From the NCBI RefSeq assembly GCF_020215645.1, contig NZ_CP084058.1, forward strand, positions 10,842,501 through 10,906,500: 64,000 nucleotides of DNA, in the 5' to 3' direction. Of the stretch, positions 56,310-64,000 are shown in pieces (position 1 is the stretch's first letter; each line of letters begins with the position of its first letter). The stretch comes from Nonomuraea gerenzanensis. Lineage in GTDB: Bacteria; Actinomycetota; Actinomycetes; Streptosporangiales; Streptosporangiaceae. A model generated the notes under the pieces. That model made no database searches and was not told where the DNA came from. It saw nothing but the letters and a program-made list of their open reading frames with translations. Made by a program: the position numbers and the translations under genes.

Positions 56310-56867
56310 TCACTCTGCCGACTTGAGCTCCTCGAGATACTCCCGCAACGGCTTCAGCCCGGACTCGGCCCGGCGCTCGTCCACGTTCGCCTCGTCCTCG
56401 ATGGGAGTGCGGGGCCGCCACTGGCCCTGCGGATCGGTCTCCCACTGGGTGCCGTACACCTGCGGCCTCTTCTCCGCCACCCGGACCCGGTCCACGAGGA
56501 AGGCCAGGTCGGACGGGTCGGCGTCGCTCTCCTCGGCGGCCCGCCGCATCAGCTCCAGGCCGCGCTTCTGCAGCTCCAGGTCGCGGTCGGCGTGCTGGAT
56601 GAGCGCCCACGCGGCCTGCGCGCCGTCCTTGCCGACCAGCGCGTAGCCGGGCCAGCCGTGCTGGTCGAGGATCTGGCGCATGCGGTCGGTGTTCGCCTTC
56701 TCCACGCGGTCCCAGTCCTCCTGGGACGCCTCCAGCGTCCGGACCTCCTGGTCCAGCTTGAGCATCGCCAGCAGTTCGGTACGCAGTGCGGGGTTCGTCG
56801 GCTCGGCCTCACCGCAGGCCGTGACGAGGGTGAGGGTGGCGAGCAGGGAGAGGAGGAACGCTCGCAT
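56310..56867 (-). CDS. DUF6624-type lipoprotein
   Basis: A 185-residue exported protein. Signal peptide 1-18 ends with lipobox LVTAC, giving Cys as the lipid anchor. The mature part is helical and has DQHGWPGYALVGKDGAQAAW, a hallmark of DUF6624 as I know it, then KRPQVYGTQW near the C-terminus. AAGGAG lies 7 bases before ATG 56867. Function unknown. It follows the gene for a metallopeptidase-like secreted protein on the same strand. Confidence 0.8.
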   Translation of the reverse strand: MRAFLLSLLATLTLVTACGEAEPTNPALRTELLAMLKLDQEVRTLEASQEDWDRVEKANTDRMRQILDQHGWPGYALVGKDGAQAAWALIQHADRDLELQKRGLELMRRAAEESDADPSDLAFLVDRVRVAEKRPQVYGTQWETDPQGQWRPRTPIEDEANVDERRAESGLKPLREYLEELKSAE

Positions 56868-56926
56868 GCTCCGGCTCCTTCCGCCGGGATCCCGTGGCGG
56901 CCGGGCCGGCCGCCACGGTCGTCGGA

Positions 56927-57721
56927 TCAAGCCACTTTGGAGGACGGGGCCGACCAGGTGTCGCAGGAGCCGGGGTCGCCGGTGGAGAAGCCCCGCTTGA
57001 GCCAGAATCGCTGGTTGGCCGTCTTTCCGAACCAGCGCTCGTCACCGGGAGTGTCGCCCTCGACCGCGCCCACCAAGGCGTTCCAGTCACTTGAGGTGCG
57101 GCCTTTCATCGGCCAGACACTTCTGATGAAGGCGCCGCCCAGACACGTCGATTGAAGATCGTAGCGACGGTTCTGTTCGAGCAATTCTGCTCTCTTGCCA
57201 TAAGGAATGGCGTTATAGGCGTCGGCGATGCCCACGAGGTTCTGCACGTGGTAGGCATATGTCCCGGCTGCTACATAGAAGAGCCAGAGGTCGGACATGT
57301 CGGATGTCCAGCTCTTACCCGTCTTGACGGCCAGAACGCGGGTCTCGTCGCAGTACAACGCCTGCGAGTCGTCCTGGTCCGTCTCCATGTCGCACCACTT
57401 CTTGGGGAACTTGGCGACATGCCGCACCTTGACCTTGGCATAGCTCAGACCGGCGCCGGTGAGGTGCTTCTTCCACGTCTTCTCCAGGCAGGCGACGACC
57501 GCCTCGAAGTAGGCGCGCGTCTGCTTGACGCTGCCGTTCCTGGCCTTGATCTCCGTACACGTGGAGGTAGGCAGCTTGCCCGCTTTGTACAGCGCGTTGG
57601 CGATGAGTTTGGGATGTTTCACGGGGTATGTCGCCGCGGCGGCATTGCTCGTAGCCGCTAAGGGCACCGCGAGTGCGCATGCCACGGCGGCGGTCTTCAA
57701 TGATTTCACGAAGCGTGACAA
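56927..57721 (-). CDS. Secreted protein, neutral zinc metallopeptidase-like but without the zinc motif
   Basis: A 264-residue exported protein with a Sec signal (1-29, ending NAAA). The rest follows the YpfJ-type putative neutral zinc metallopeptidase. The helix that should read HExGHHVQN is AGTYAYHVQNLVGI, so the first His and the Glu are lost. The third-ligand helix, normally ELQADC, reads DLQSTC. The C-terminal family motif is retained: QRFWLKRGFSTGDPGSCDTW. Four or more Cys may form disulfides. It is probably a non-enzymatic homologue; target unknown. Confidence 0.75.
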   Translation of the reverse strand: MSRFVKSLKTAAVACALAVPLAATSNAAAATYPVKHPKLIANALYKAGKLPTSTCTEIKARNGSVKQTRAYFEAVVACLEKTWKKHLTGAGLSYAKVKVRHVAKFPKKWCDMETDQDDSQALYCDETRVLAVKTGKSWTSDMSDLWLFYVAAGTYAYHVQNLVGIADAYNAIPYGKRAELLEQNRRYDLQSTCLGGAFIRSVWPMKGRTSSDWNALVGAVEGDTPGDERWFGKTANQRFWLKRGFSTGDPGSCDTWSAPSSKVA

Positions 57722-57750
57722 TAGAGGCCTGGCGTAAAGAGGGCTAGATC

Positions 57751-57767
57751 CAACTATGAAGTAGTTG
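57751..57767. other. Short inverted repeat between two divergent secreted-protein genes
   Basis: CAACTA and TAGTTG flank five bases in the 106-bp divergent gap. It may be an operator shared by both genes, but the arms are short. Confidence 0.35.
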
Positions 57768-57827
57768 AACCACCACTAAGGGTACTGATCGCAGCGATAA
57801 CCGGATCATCACCCTCAGGGAGCATTC

Positions 57828-58955
57828 ATGTACCGGCATGCCCTTGCCGTAGTCACCGCCACTTCCGCCGCCCTGCTCGCGACCGCTACACCGGTGTTCG
57901 GCGCACCGGTGTTCGCCGACGACACCAAGAGCGAGACCGCCTCCGGGTGCAGCAATCACGACGTGTTCAGCATCAACGTGTCGCCGCCACCACCGCTCGC
58001 CGGGTCCGTCACCGCCGAGGACATCAGGGGGCTGATGGACGCGGTCATCGCGGGCAGCCGGCTGCACGGGTTCTTCACGGCCGGCGCGGGGGCGCCCGCC
58101 GTCCCGGCGGTGCCGTATCTCGCGCCTGTCCTTCCGTTCGTGGGGGCGGAGGGTGCGCGGCACGCCATGCCGTACGATCCGCAGCACCTCATGCCGGGGC
58201 AGCCGCCGTACGCCGTGCCGGGGCAGCCGCTGGGCGCTGCCACGTACGAGCCGGGAGCCGGTGGAGTCCCGCAGCAGCCCGGGGCCGGTGGTGTCCCGCA
58301 GCAGCCGGGCGCCGGTGGAGTGAGCCCCGGCCAGCCCGGGGGCGGCGGGACGGGCCCGAGCCAGCCTGGATCCGGCGGCCCCAGCCCGAGCCAGCCGCCA
58401 CTGCCCAGCCCGAGCGCGTCCGCAGCGCCGAGCACCTCGGCCTCCGCCGCACCGAGCACCTCGGCCTCCGCCGCACCGAGCACCTCGGCTTCCTCCGCGC
58501 CGAGCGCGTCGGCGCCCGCCGCTCCCGGCCTCGCCCCGTCCCCGCTCAACGCGGACGAGGAGGCGTCGGTCTCGCCCGTCCAGGCCATGTTCGAGGACCT
58601 CATCGGACGGGTGCTGGTCTGCGCCCGCGCCACGGCGGAGCCGGGCACGGAGGTGCCGGCGATGACGGAGATCGACACCGCCCAGCTCGCGCAGTACCTC
58701 GAAGGCGTCCTCAGCAGCCTCCCGGCCGCCTGCTCGTCACCCTCCGCCGGCACGCCCGCCGCTGCCCAGAGCCCGGCGCAGACTCCGGCTCAGAGCCCCG
58801 CCACGCTGCTGGACGCCATCGGCGTGGGCCAGATCCTGAGCTCGCTCACCGACTACCCGTCACTCTGCGCCGGCCCGGCAGCGGCGGGCGGCTCCTCCAC
58901 CTCGCTCCTGGACTCGATCGGCGTCACCAGCCTCTTCAAGGCCCTGGCCGGCTGA
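57828..58955 (+). CDS. Secreted Pro/Ala/Ser-rich repeat protein
   Basis: A 375-residue protein with a signal peptide (about 1-30). The middle (about 140-235) is low-complexity: GAGGVPQQP units, then Gly/Ser/Pro blocks, then SASAAPST units. The parts before and after it are more ordinary and include Cys residues (CSNH, LVCARA, AACSS, SLCAG) that may pair. No family was recognised. The Ser/Thr/Pro stretch is what PMT O-mannosyltransferases, two of which are in this window, typically modify. Confidence 0.75.
   Translation: MYRHALAVVTATSAALLATATPVFGAPVFADDTKSETASGCSNHDVFSINVSPPPPLAGSVTAEDIRGLMDAVIAGSRLHGFFTAGAGAPAVPAVPYLAPVLPFVGAEGARHAMPYDPQHLMPGQPPYAVPGQPLGAATYEPGAGGVPQQPGAGGVPQQPGAGGVSPGQPGGGGTGPSQPGSGGPSPSQPPLPSPSASAAPSTSASAAPSTSASAAPSTSASSAPSASAPAAPGLAPSPLNADEEASVSPVQAMFEDLIGRVLVCARATAEPGTEVPAMTEIDTAQLAQYLEGVLSSLPAACSSPSAGTPAAAQSPAQTPAQSPATLLDAIGVGQILSSLTDYPSLCAGPAAAGGSSTSLLDSIGVTSLFKALAG
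58254..58499 (+). repeat. Coding tandem repeats: 27-bp and 24-bp units
   Basis: Two 27-bp units at 58254-58307 encode GAGGVPQQP, with a third partial one after them. Further on, 24-bp units at 58428-58451 and 58452-58475 are identical, and 58476-58499 is near-identical; they encode PSTSASAA. All are in frame, so copy number can change without a frameshift. Confidence 0.85.
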
Positions 58956-59097
58956 CACCCGCCAGCGGAAGGCCGGCCACCGGACCACTGCCACAGGCGC
59001 CTCGCCATCGGACGCCCACCACGGACGGCGTTTCTGTCGGGGCCGGCTGGCACGCTGGCCCTGTCGCCACAACCGTCCGCGTCGAAGGGGCCGCCGC

Positions 59098-60141
59098 ATG
59101 AGCACGTCCGCCAGGGCCGTGGTGTACGTGAGCTACCACCGGCTTATCGTCCAGGAGCAGGGCGACGCGATCGAGCCCTCCCACGTGCCCAACCGGCTGA
59201 CCGCGTCGGCACCTGGCGCCGCCGTCATCCTGACCGGCCTGCACACGGGCGTCGTGGACGTCACCGTACGGCTCACCGACACCCCGCCCACCGGTCCCGG
59301 CGGCGAGGGATGGGACGAGGTGGAGGAGGTCGAGCTCGTCAGCTTCACCGGCGAGATGCGCCTCACCGGCTTCGGCATGAACCTGCCCGAGGAGCTGCCC
59401 GTCCTCACCGCGCACGGCCCGGGCCGCTACGGCATGCGGGTGCACGCCCGTGGCAGGGGCGTCGCCGAGAGCGGCGTGCCGGGGGTGCCGGCGGAGTTCT
59501 ACCTGGTGACCGTGTGGCCCGTCGACGTCGGGCCGCAGGCGTACGCCCGGCTCGGGATCGGCGTGGCCGAGGAGCTGGGGCTGCCCGACAAGTCGCGCGA
59601 GATCCGCGAGTGGGCCAGGCAGCACGGCCTGCCGCAGAGCGAGCGCGGCCGGATCGCCGGCCTCGATCCCCGCTCGCCCGCGCGCCCGGCCGTGCCTGCG
59701 CCCTTACGTGCCGTGGCCGTGGCCGATGAGCACCGCTTACGTGTCGTCAACCCGTTCCAGGACACGGCGCCGGCTCCCGACCTGCCCGCCGGCCTGGTCG
59801 CCGCCGCACCCGACTCGCTGGTCATCCACACGCTCAACCGCCGGGGCACCGTGGACGTGCACCTCAACTGGCGTCCGTCGGCGCTCCAGGCCGAGGCGCG
59901 GGGGTGGGAGGAGTCCGAGGAGATCGAGTTCGTCACGACGACCGGCATCATGCAGGTCGCGAGCCTGTCCCCGGACGATGGCCAGCGACCGAACCTGACC
60001 TGTCAGGGCGCTGGCCGCTACGGCCTGCGCGTCCACGGCCGTTCCCGCGGTCGCCACCTGTCCAACCGGCCGCGCGAGTCCTACCTGCTGGTCGTCTGGC
60101 CCATCGAGCTGGGCGCGCCGGCGGCGGGCGCGCTGAGGTAG
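59098..60141 (+). CDS. Duplicated-domain protein with central Lsr2-like DNA-binding motif
   Basis: A 347-residue soluble protein. Residues about 45-145 and 240-338 are two copies of one beta-rich domain: GVVDVTVRL/GTVDVHLNW, GWDEVEEVELVSFTGEM/GWEESEEIEFVTTTGIM, GPGRYGMRVHARGRG/GAGRYGLRVHGRSRG, and FYLVTVWPVDVG/SYLLVVWPIELG. Between them, residues 166-186 read SREIREWARQHGL then SERGRI, which matches the Lsr2 C-terminal DNA-binding domain with its RGR minor-groove motif. No name is known to me for the beta domain. It may bind AT-rich DNA. Confidence 0.8.
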   Translation: MSTSARAVVYVSYHRLIVQEQGDAIEPSHVPNRLTASAPGAAVILTGLHTGVVDVTVRLTDTPPTGPGGEGWDEVEEVELVSFTGEMRLTGFGMNLPEELPVLTAHGPGRYGMRVHARGRGVAESGVPGVPAEFYLVTVWPVDVGPQAYARLGIGVAEELGLPDKSREIREWARQHGLPQSERGRIAGLDPRSPARPAVPAPLRAVAVADEHRLRVVNPFQDTAPAPDLPAGLVAAAPDSLVIHTLNRRGTVDVHLNWRPSALQAEARGWEESEEIEFVTTTGIMQVASLSPDDGQRPNLTCQGAGRYGLRVHGRSRGRHLSNRPRESYLLVVWPIELGAPAAGALR

Positions 60142-60169
60142 TCCGTGCGCGCGCTGCGGTGATCGGGGG

Positions 60170-60338
60170 GCGGGGCTGGGGGTGTCGGTGGCGCCTGCGC
60201 GCATCCGCCGGATCCAGCTCAAGGGGGTGGCCTTCCGCCGGTTGTCGCCGGGTAGGGCGCGCACGAGGGTGGCGGCGGCCCGGCGGAAGGGACGACGCCG
60301 GCCCGCTCGTCACCGGCCTGCTGGAGACCGTCCACTGA
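60170..60338 (+). pseudogene. LysR-family regulator, 3' fragment with a frameshift
   Basis: One plus frame reads GLGVSVAPARIRRIQLKGVA then FRRLSPGRARTRVAAA, which fits the end of a LysR substrate-binding domain. After a shift of frame the text continues GRDDAGPLVTGLLETVH and stops, the typical LysR C-terminus (RRDD..PLV..FLETV). No helix-turn-helix part is nearby. This is a remnant of a deleted gene, with the relic covering about 55 codons. Nothing else is seen in 60142-60366. Confidence 0.6.
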
Positions 60339-60366
60339 CCCCGCCGGCCTGGTCGGACGTATCCGG

Positions 60367-60639
60367 TCAGCGCGGGAGCAGCACGCTGGCCTGGTTGCTG
60401 CCCGGCACGACGCCCGCCTTCGCGTGCGCCTCCTTGAGCGCGTCGGAGGCGAAGTGCCGCCGCATGGCCTGCGCGTCCTCGCACTCGAACAGCACCACGG
60501 CCTCCTCGGGCCGCTCGGCGTCGACGCTGACCAGCACGGTGCGCATCCCGGCCGCCGCCCGCACCTCCGCGAGCCCGTCGAACGCCGCCCGCCACGTGTC
60601 GTAGTCGGTGAACCGCTGCCTGATGAGCAGGTACTCCAT
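60367..60639 (-). CDS. Small ABM-like alpha/beta-barrel protein
   Basis: A 90-residue protein starting MEYLLIRQRFTDYDTWRAAF, with an RTVLVSVD strand and a VVLFECEDAQAM strand, as in dimeric ferredoxin-like antibiotic-biosynthesis-monooxygenase proteins. No catalytic residues can be named. It is divergent from a TetR gene with two operator-like palindromes in the gap; the first lies 16 bases before its start, so it is probably repressed by that protein. Confidence 0.75.
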   Translation of the reverse strand: MEYLLIRQRFTDYDTWRAAFDGLAEVRAAAGMRTVLVSVDAERPEEAVVLFECEDAQAMRRHFASDALKEAHAKAGVVPGSNQASVLLPR

Positions 60640-60654
60640 GACCGGCCTCCCAAG

Positions 60655-60707
60655 AACTCAACGCTGTTGAGTTGACCGTAGCACACGGAACTCAACGGTG
60701 GTGAGTT
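60655..60707. promoter_or_regulatory. Two TetR-type palindromes
   Basis: AACTCAAC-N3-GTTGAGTT (60655-60673) is perfect, and AACTCAAC-N3-GGTGAGTT (60689-60707) has one mismatch. They are 34 bp apart in the gap between the ABM-like and TetR genes, and are likely the binding sites of that TetR protein. Confidence 0.75.
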
Positions 60708-60718
60708 AGGCTGGCGTC

Positions 60719-61372
60719 ATGCCACCTTCACGACGGGCAGGGGGCCGGCGGCCCGGCGCGACCCGTACGCGCGAGGAGATCCTCGAAGCCGCGCAGCGCA
60801 GCTTCGCCGAGTCCGGCTACGACGGCACCACCATCCGCGGCGTCGCCCGCGCGGCGGGCGTCGATCCCGCGCTCGTGCTGCAGTTCTTCGGCAGCAAGGA
60901 CGGGCTGTTCGACGCCGCCCTGCGGGCCGACCCGCCCGTGCGCGACCTCGTCACGCTGGCCGGCGAGGGCTCGCCCGCCGACCTCGGCACCCGCCTGGCC
61001 CACCGCTACCTCGAGCTGTGGGAGGACCCGCACACCGGGCCCAGGATGCTGGCCGTGGTGCGGGCGGCGGCCGCCGCGCCGAGCGCGTCGGCCATGGTCA
61101 CGGCGTTCATGACGGACGCCGTGATGCTGCCCCTGGCCCGCGCGATCGACGCCGACGAGCCGGAGCTGCGCGCCGCCCTGGCCGGCGCCTACCTGCTGGG
61201 CGTGGCCACGGCCCGTTACGTGCTCCGCATCGGGCCGCTGGCCACGCTGTCCCGGCAGGAGGCCGTGCCCGTCCTGGCCCCTGTCGTCCAGCATCACCTC
61301 ACCGGTCAGCTCCGGGGCCCGAGCACCACCGGCAGTCTCACGGGCCCCTCGGTGATGAGCGAGGGCGTGTAG
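60719..61372 (+). CDS. TetR-family regulator
   Basis: A 217-residue TetR protein: TREEILEAAQRSFAESGYDG and TTIRGVARAAGVDPALVLQF then FGSKDGLF make up the DNA-binding domain. The C-terminal 22 residues (after HHLTGQLRG) are Ser/Thr/Gly-rich and are encoded opposite the end of the convergent P450 gene, a 67-bp overlap. Two palindromes before the ATG suggest autoregulation and control of the ABM-like gene. Confidence 0.9.
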   Translation: MPPSRRAGGRRPGATRTREEILEAAQRSFAESGYDGTTIRGVARAAGVDPALVLQFFGSKDGLFDAALRADPPVRDLVTLAGEGSPADLGTRLAHRYLELWEDPHTGPRMLAVVRAAAAAPSASAMVTAFMTDAVMLPLARAIDADEPELRAALAGAYLLGVATARYVLRIGPLATLSRQEAVPVLAPVVQHHLTGQLRGPSTTGSLTGPSVMSEGV

Positions 61373-62523
61373 TCGATCTCGTCCGCGCCGACGGCCAGCC
61401 GCAGCCCGGGGTAGCGGCCGAACAGCGACGACAGCGCGATCCGCACCTCCAGCCTGGCCAGCGGCGCGCCCAGGCAGAAGTGCGGCCCGCGGCCGAAGCC
61501 GACGTGCGCGTCCGGCTCGCGGGAGGGGTCGAACCGCTCCGCGTCAGGGCCGTACCTGGCCGGGTCGGTGCCCGCGCCGCCGAGCCCGACGACGATCAGC
61601 TCGCCGGCGGGGATCTTCGTGCCCGTCACCTGCACGTCCTGGAGCGGGTAGCGGAACATCACGTTGAGCACCGAGTTACGGCTGCGCAGCGCCTCCTCCA
61701 CCACCTTCTCCCAGGCGTCCTGGTCGTCGGCGCCGGGCACCACGGCGGGGTCGGCGCACAGGGCGACGACCGCGTTCGCGATCATGTGGACGGTGGTCTC
61801 GTGCCCGGCGATGAGCACCAGCCACAGGATCCACAACATCTCGTCGTCCGACAGCCGGTCCCCGTCGTCCTCCTGCACCGCGATGAGCCCGCTGGTGAGG
61901 TCGTCGCCCGGCTCGACGCGCTTGCGCTCGATGAACGCGTGCAGGTACCCCAGCATCGCCGCCGCGGCCTCGCCCGCCTCCTGCGGGGTGGCGGTGTGGA
62001 AGAGCAGCACGTTCGTCCACTCGCGCAGCCGGCGGCGCTCCTCCTCCGGTACGCCGAACAGCTCGCAGATCACGGCGATGGGCAGCGGCTCGCTGAAGTA
62101 CCGGACGAGGTCCACCTCCTCGCCCGCGCCCGCCATCCGGTCGAGCAGCCCGTCGGTGAGCTCCTGGATGCGCGGCGCCATGGCCGCCACCCGGGCGGGT
62201 GTGAAGGCCCGGTTGACCAGGCCGCGCAGCCGGCGGTGGTCGTCGCCGTCCTTGGTCAGCAGGTGATCGCCCTGCACGAGCTGGCGGAGCGGCCAGTCAG
62301 GGGGGATGGTGCCGTCGTGCAGCGCGGGGCAGTTGCCGGCGTTCTTGCTGTACAGGGTGCCGTCGTTGAGCAGCACCTCGCTGACGCTCTCGTACGAGCA
62401 CACCATCCAGGCGTTGACCTTGCCCGGCAGCTCGATCGGAACGACAGGCCCGCCTACGTCCCTGAACCGGCGGACGGTCTGTGACGTTCGCTCGCCAGGG
62501 GCCGGAATCGGCAGAGGTTCCAT
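61306..62523 (-). CDS. Cytochrome P450
   Basis: A 405-residue bacterial P450. The I-helix is IAGHETTVHM, the K-helix ExxR is EEALR and the heme loop is FGRGPHFCLGAPLARLE with the ligand Cys. ATG 62523 has GGGAG 7 bases upstream; an ATG at 62598 would add 25 Arg-rich residues. It is not closely alike to the P450 at 20227. Redox partners are not in the window, and the substrate is unknown. The gap to the next gene (62524-62674) shows nothing more. Confidence 0.92.
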   Translation of the reverse strand: MEPLPIPAPGERTSQTVRRFRDVGGPVVPIELPGKVNAWMVCSYESVSEVLLNDGTLYSKNAGNCPALHDGTIPPDWPLRQLVQGDHLLTKDGDDHRRLRGLVNRAFTPARVAAMAPRIQELTDGLLDRMAGAGEEVDLVRYFSEPLPIAVICELFGVPEEERRRLREWTNVLLFHTATPQEAGEAAAAMLGYLHAFIERKRVEPGDDLTSGLIAVQEDDGDRLSDDEMLWILWLVLIAGHETTVHMIANAVVALCADPAVVPGADDQDAWEKVVEEALRSRNSVLNVMFRYPLQDVQVTGTKIPAGELIVVGLGGAGTDPARYGPDAERFDPSREPDAHVGFGRGPHFCLGAPLARLEVRIALSSLFGRYPGLRLAVGADEIDYTPSLITEGPVRLPVVLGPRS

Positions 62524-62674
62524 GCGCAGTCTCCCGTGTCGGAGGGACTTCAACTGTCCGCTCTGCCAACGACCCCGGCCATACCGCTGCGTGGTCATGT
62601 CACCACGCAGTCGGCGACACCTGCCGCCGTGGCTACAAATCGCTACGGAACGACTTCAACCAGGGGGCCGGACG

Positions 62675-63979
62675 ATGGAGGATGATGTCCGGATGATCTC
62701 CCCCAGCCTGTTACGTCCCCGGCGGCTGCCGCTCTTCGCCCTGGCCGTCGCCCTTCTCGCCTTCTGCCTGACGCTGAGCACTCCGTCCCTGTTCCGGATG
62801 CAGGAGCTGTCGATGGGCGCGTACATGCTGCGCGGCGGCGCGGTGTTCCTCGCGGCCGTGGTGCTGGCGCCGCTGCTGGGGGTGCTCGTGGACCGGGCGC
62901 GTGGCCGCCGTGGCGTGCAGGTGGCGCTGGCGCTGGTGAGCGCGGGGGCCATCGCGATCGCGTACGGGGCGGCGCAGGGCCCGGGTGCGGTGGGCGCCCC
63001 GGTCGTCACGGCCATGATGATGACGATGTCCGCCATGGCGACCCTGGCGCCGGTCGGTCAGGACGCCTTCCTGCCGTCGGTCGTCGGCCGCGAGCGCCTG
63101 GTGCCCGCGAACGCCGTGCTGTGCGTGCTGCCGCAGCTCGTCATGCTGGTGGGCGGGGCCGCGCTGTCCTGGACCGGCCTCGACGGGCCGGCAGTCGGCG
63201 TCGTCATCGGCGTGCCGGCGCTCTGCGCGGCGGTGGCCTTCCGTGGGGTCGAGGCTGCCGAGGAGCCGCCGCCGCCCAGGGCCGGGCTCTGGCGGGAGGT
63301 GGTGGAGGGCGTGCGCTTCACCTTCCGCGAGCCGGTGCTGCGGGCGATCGCCCTGTTCCTCGTCGCGACGAGTCTCATCGACGGGTTCGTCGGTGACATG
63401 ACGGGGGCGGCGCGCGGCCCGCTGCTCGACGCCGACACGACGGGCGGGGGGCTCTCGCTGGCCGTCACGGCCTCCGCCTACGGCGCGAGCTTTCTGGGGC
63501 CGCTGGTGGCCGTGCTCCTGTACCGCCGGCTCGGCGCCTACCGCCTGGCCGTGGTCGCCCTGTTGACGAGCCAGCCGTTCATCCTGCTGCTCGCCCTGTC
63601 CGGCGTGCCCGGTGGCTGGTTGTGGTACACGATCGGCGATCTCGTCCCGACGGCGGGCACGATCGTCGCCGGGATCGCGCTGCTCAGCCACCGCCAGGCG
63701 ATCACGCCCGACCGGCTGCTCGGCCGCGTCGGCGGCACGCTGATCGCCGTGACCACGCTGAGCGAGACCGTGGGGAGCCCGTTGGTGGGCCTGCCCGGTG
63801 AGTGGCTCGCCGACCTCGCCGACGACGCCTCGTCGCCGCCGGCGCTGCTGCCCGGCCTGGGCCTGGCCACGGCGTTGGCCCTGGCCGCCGCCGTCCCGCT
63901 GCTGCGCGGGCGTCGGCGCGGCGAGGACGAAACCGGCGCGGCCGACGACCCTGCGGGCGCGACGCCGGCGCGGCCGTAG
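62675..63979 (+). CDS. MFS transporter
   Basis: A 434-residue membrane protein with twelve hydrophobic segments and the MFS cytosolic loop LGVLVDRARGRRGVQ between helices 2 and 3. Its middle loop (RGVEAAEEPPPPRAGLWREV) is typical of the EntS/MFS_3 exporters. ATG 62675 or ATG 62693 may be the start. It is divergent from the P450 gene. The 3' end sequence is repeated in part just after the stop, up to the window end. Substrate unknown. Confidence 0.85.
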   Translation: MEDDVRMISPSLLRPRRLPLFALAVALLAFCLTLSTPSLFRMQELSMGAYMLRGGAVFLAAVVLAPLLGVLVDRARGRRGVQVALALVSAGAIAIAYGAAQGPGAVGAPVVTAMMMTMSAMATLAPVGQDAFLPSVVGRERLVPANAVLCVLPQLVMLVGGAALSWTGLDGPAVGVVIGVPALCAAVAFRGVEAAEEPPPPRAGLWREVVEGVRFTFREPVLRAIALFLVATSLIDGFVGDMTGAARGPLLDADTTGGGLSLAVTASAYGASFLGPLVAVLLYRRLGAYRLAVVALLTSQPFILLLALSGVPGGWLWYTIGDLVPTAGTIVAGIALLSHRQAITPDRLLGRVGGTLIAVTTLSETVGSPLVGLPGEWLADLADDASSPPALLPGLGLATALALAAAVPLLRGRRRGEDETGAADDPAGATPARP

Positions 63980-64000
63980 GACCCGCGGGCGCGACGTCAG

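Overview
The window is high-GC actinobacterial DNA. Gene content and order suggest a Streptosporangiaceae-type organism, perhaps Nonomuraea-like. This is inferred from GTG/GTGA-coupled genes, mutT1 beside ppk1, TamR/Tam, PMT mannosyltransferases, an Rpf protein and an Lsr2-like motif; no marker gene was compared.

A housekeeping backbone known from other actinobacteria runs through it: rsmI, metG, tatD, rpf, rsmA (ksgA), ispE, an ABC-F ATPase, tRNA-Gln, glmU, prs, rplY and pth. Accessory genes are inserted between its members.

Left end (1-10.8 kb): a probable sulfated-glycan locus. A plus-strand chain (partial kinase, sulfotransferase, flippase, sulfotransferase) converges on a minus-strand chain (priming sugar-phosphate transferase, cysQ, cysD, cysN, sulfotransferase, GT2 glycosyltransferase, WecG-type glycosyltransferase). 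Together these supply lipid-linked priming, sulfate activation, PAP removal, sugar addition, three sulfotransferases and export. An APS kinase and a polymerase are not in the window.

10.9-22.9 kb: pth, rplY, prs, glmU and tRNA-Gln, then a fatty-acid desaturase with a TetR regulator, then a polyphosphate group (ppk1, mutT1, CYTH-CHAD) with a P450. 22.9-30 kb: a VOC protein, Tam methyltransferase and TamR with a shared operator region, the ABC-F ATPase, ispE, a TetR/atypical SDR divergon and rsmA. 30-38.4 kb: a membrane Ser/Thr kinase coupled to a secreted FG-GAP protein, then rpf, tatD, metG and a polyprenyl-phosphate sugar synthase. 38.5-44.2 kb: a GT39-like membrane protein, two protein O-mannosyltransferases and rsmI.

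44.3-64 kb is accessory and regulator-rich. It holds two MerR regulators, an MBL hydrolase, a TmrB-like ATPase, an ECF sigma factor with its YCII partner, a chloramphenicol-type exporter behind a uORF/hairpin leader, an Lrp/DUF2000 divergon, secreted proteins (one a metallopeptidase homologue that has lost its zinc motif), a duplicated-domain protein carrying an Lsr2-like DNA-binding motif, a broken LysR gene, and a TetR/P450/MFS group at the right end. Short tandem duplications of gene 3' ends recur and are reported as findings. No rRNA, insertion sequence, phage, CRISPR array or replication origin was seen.
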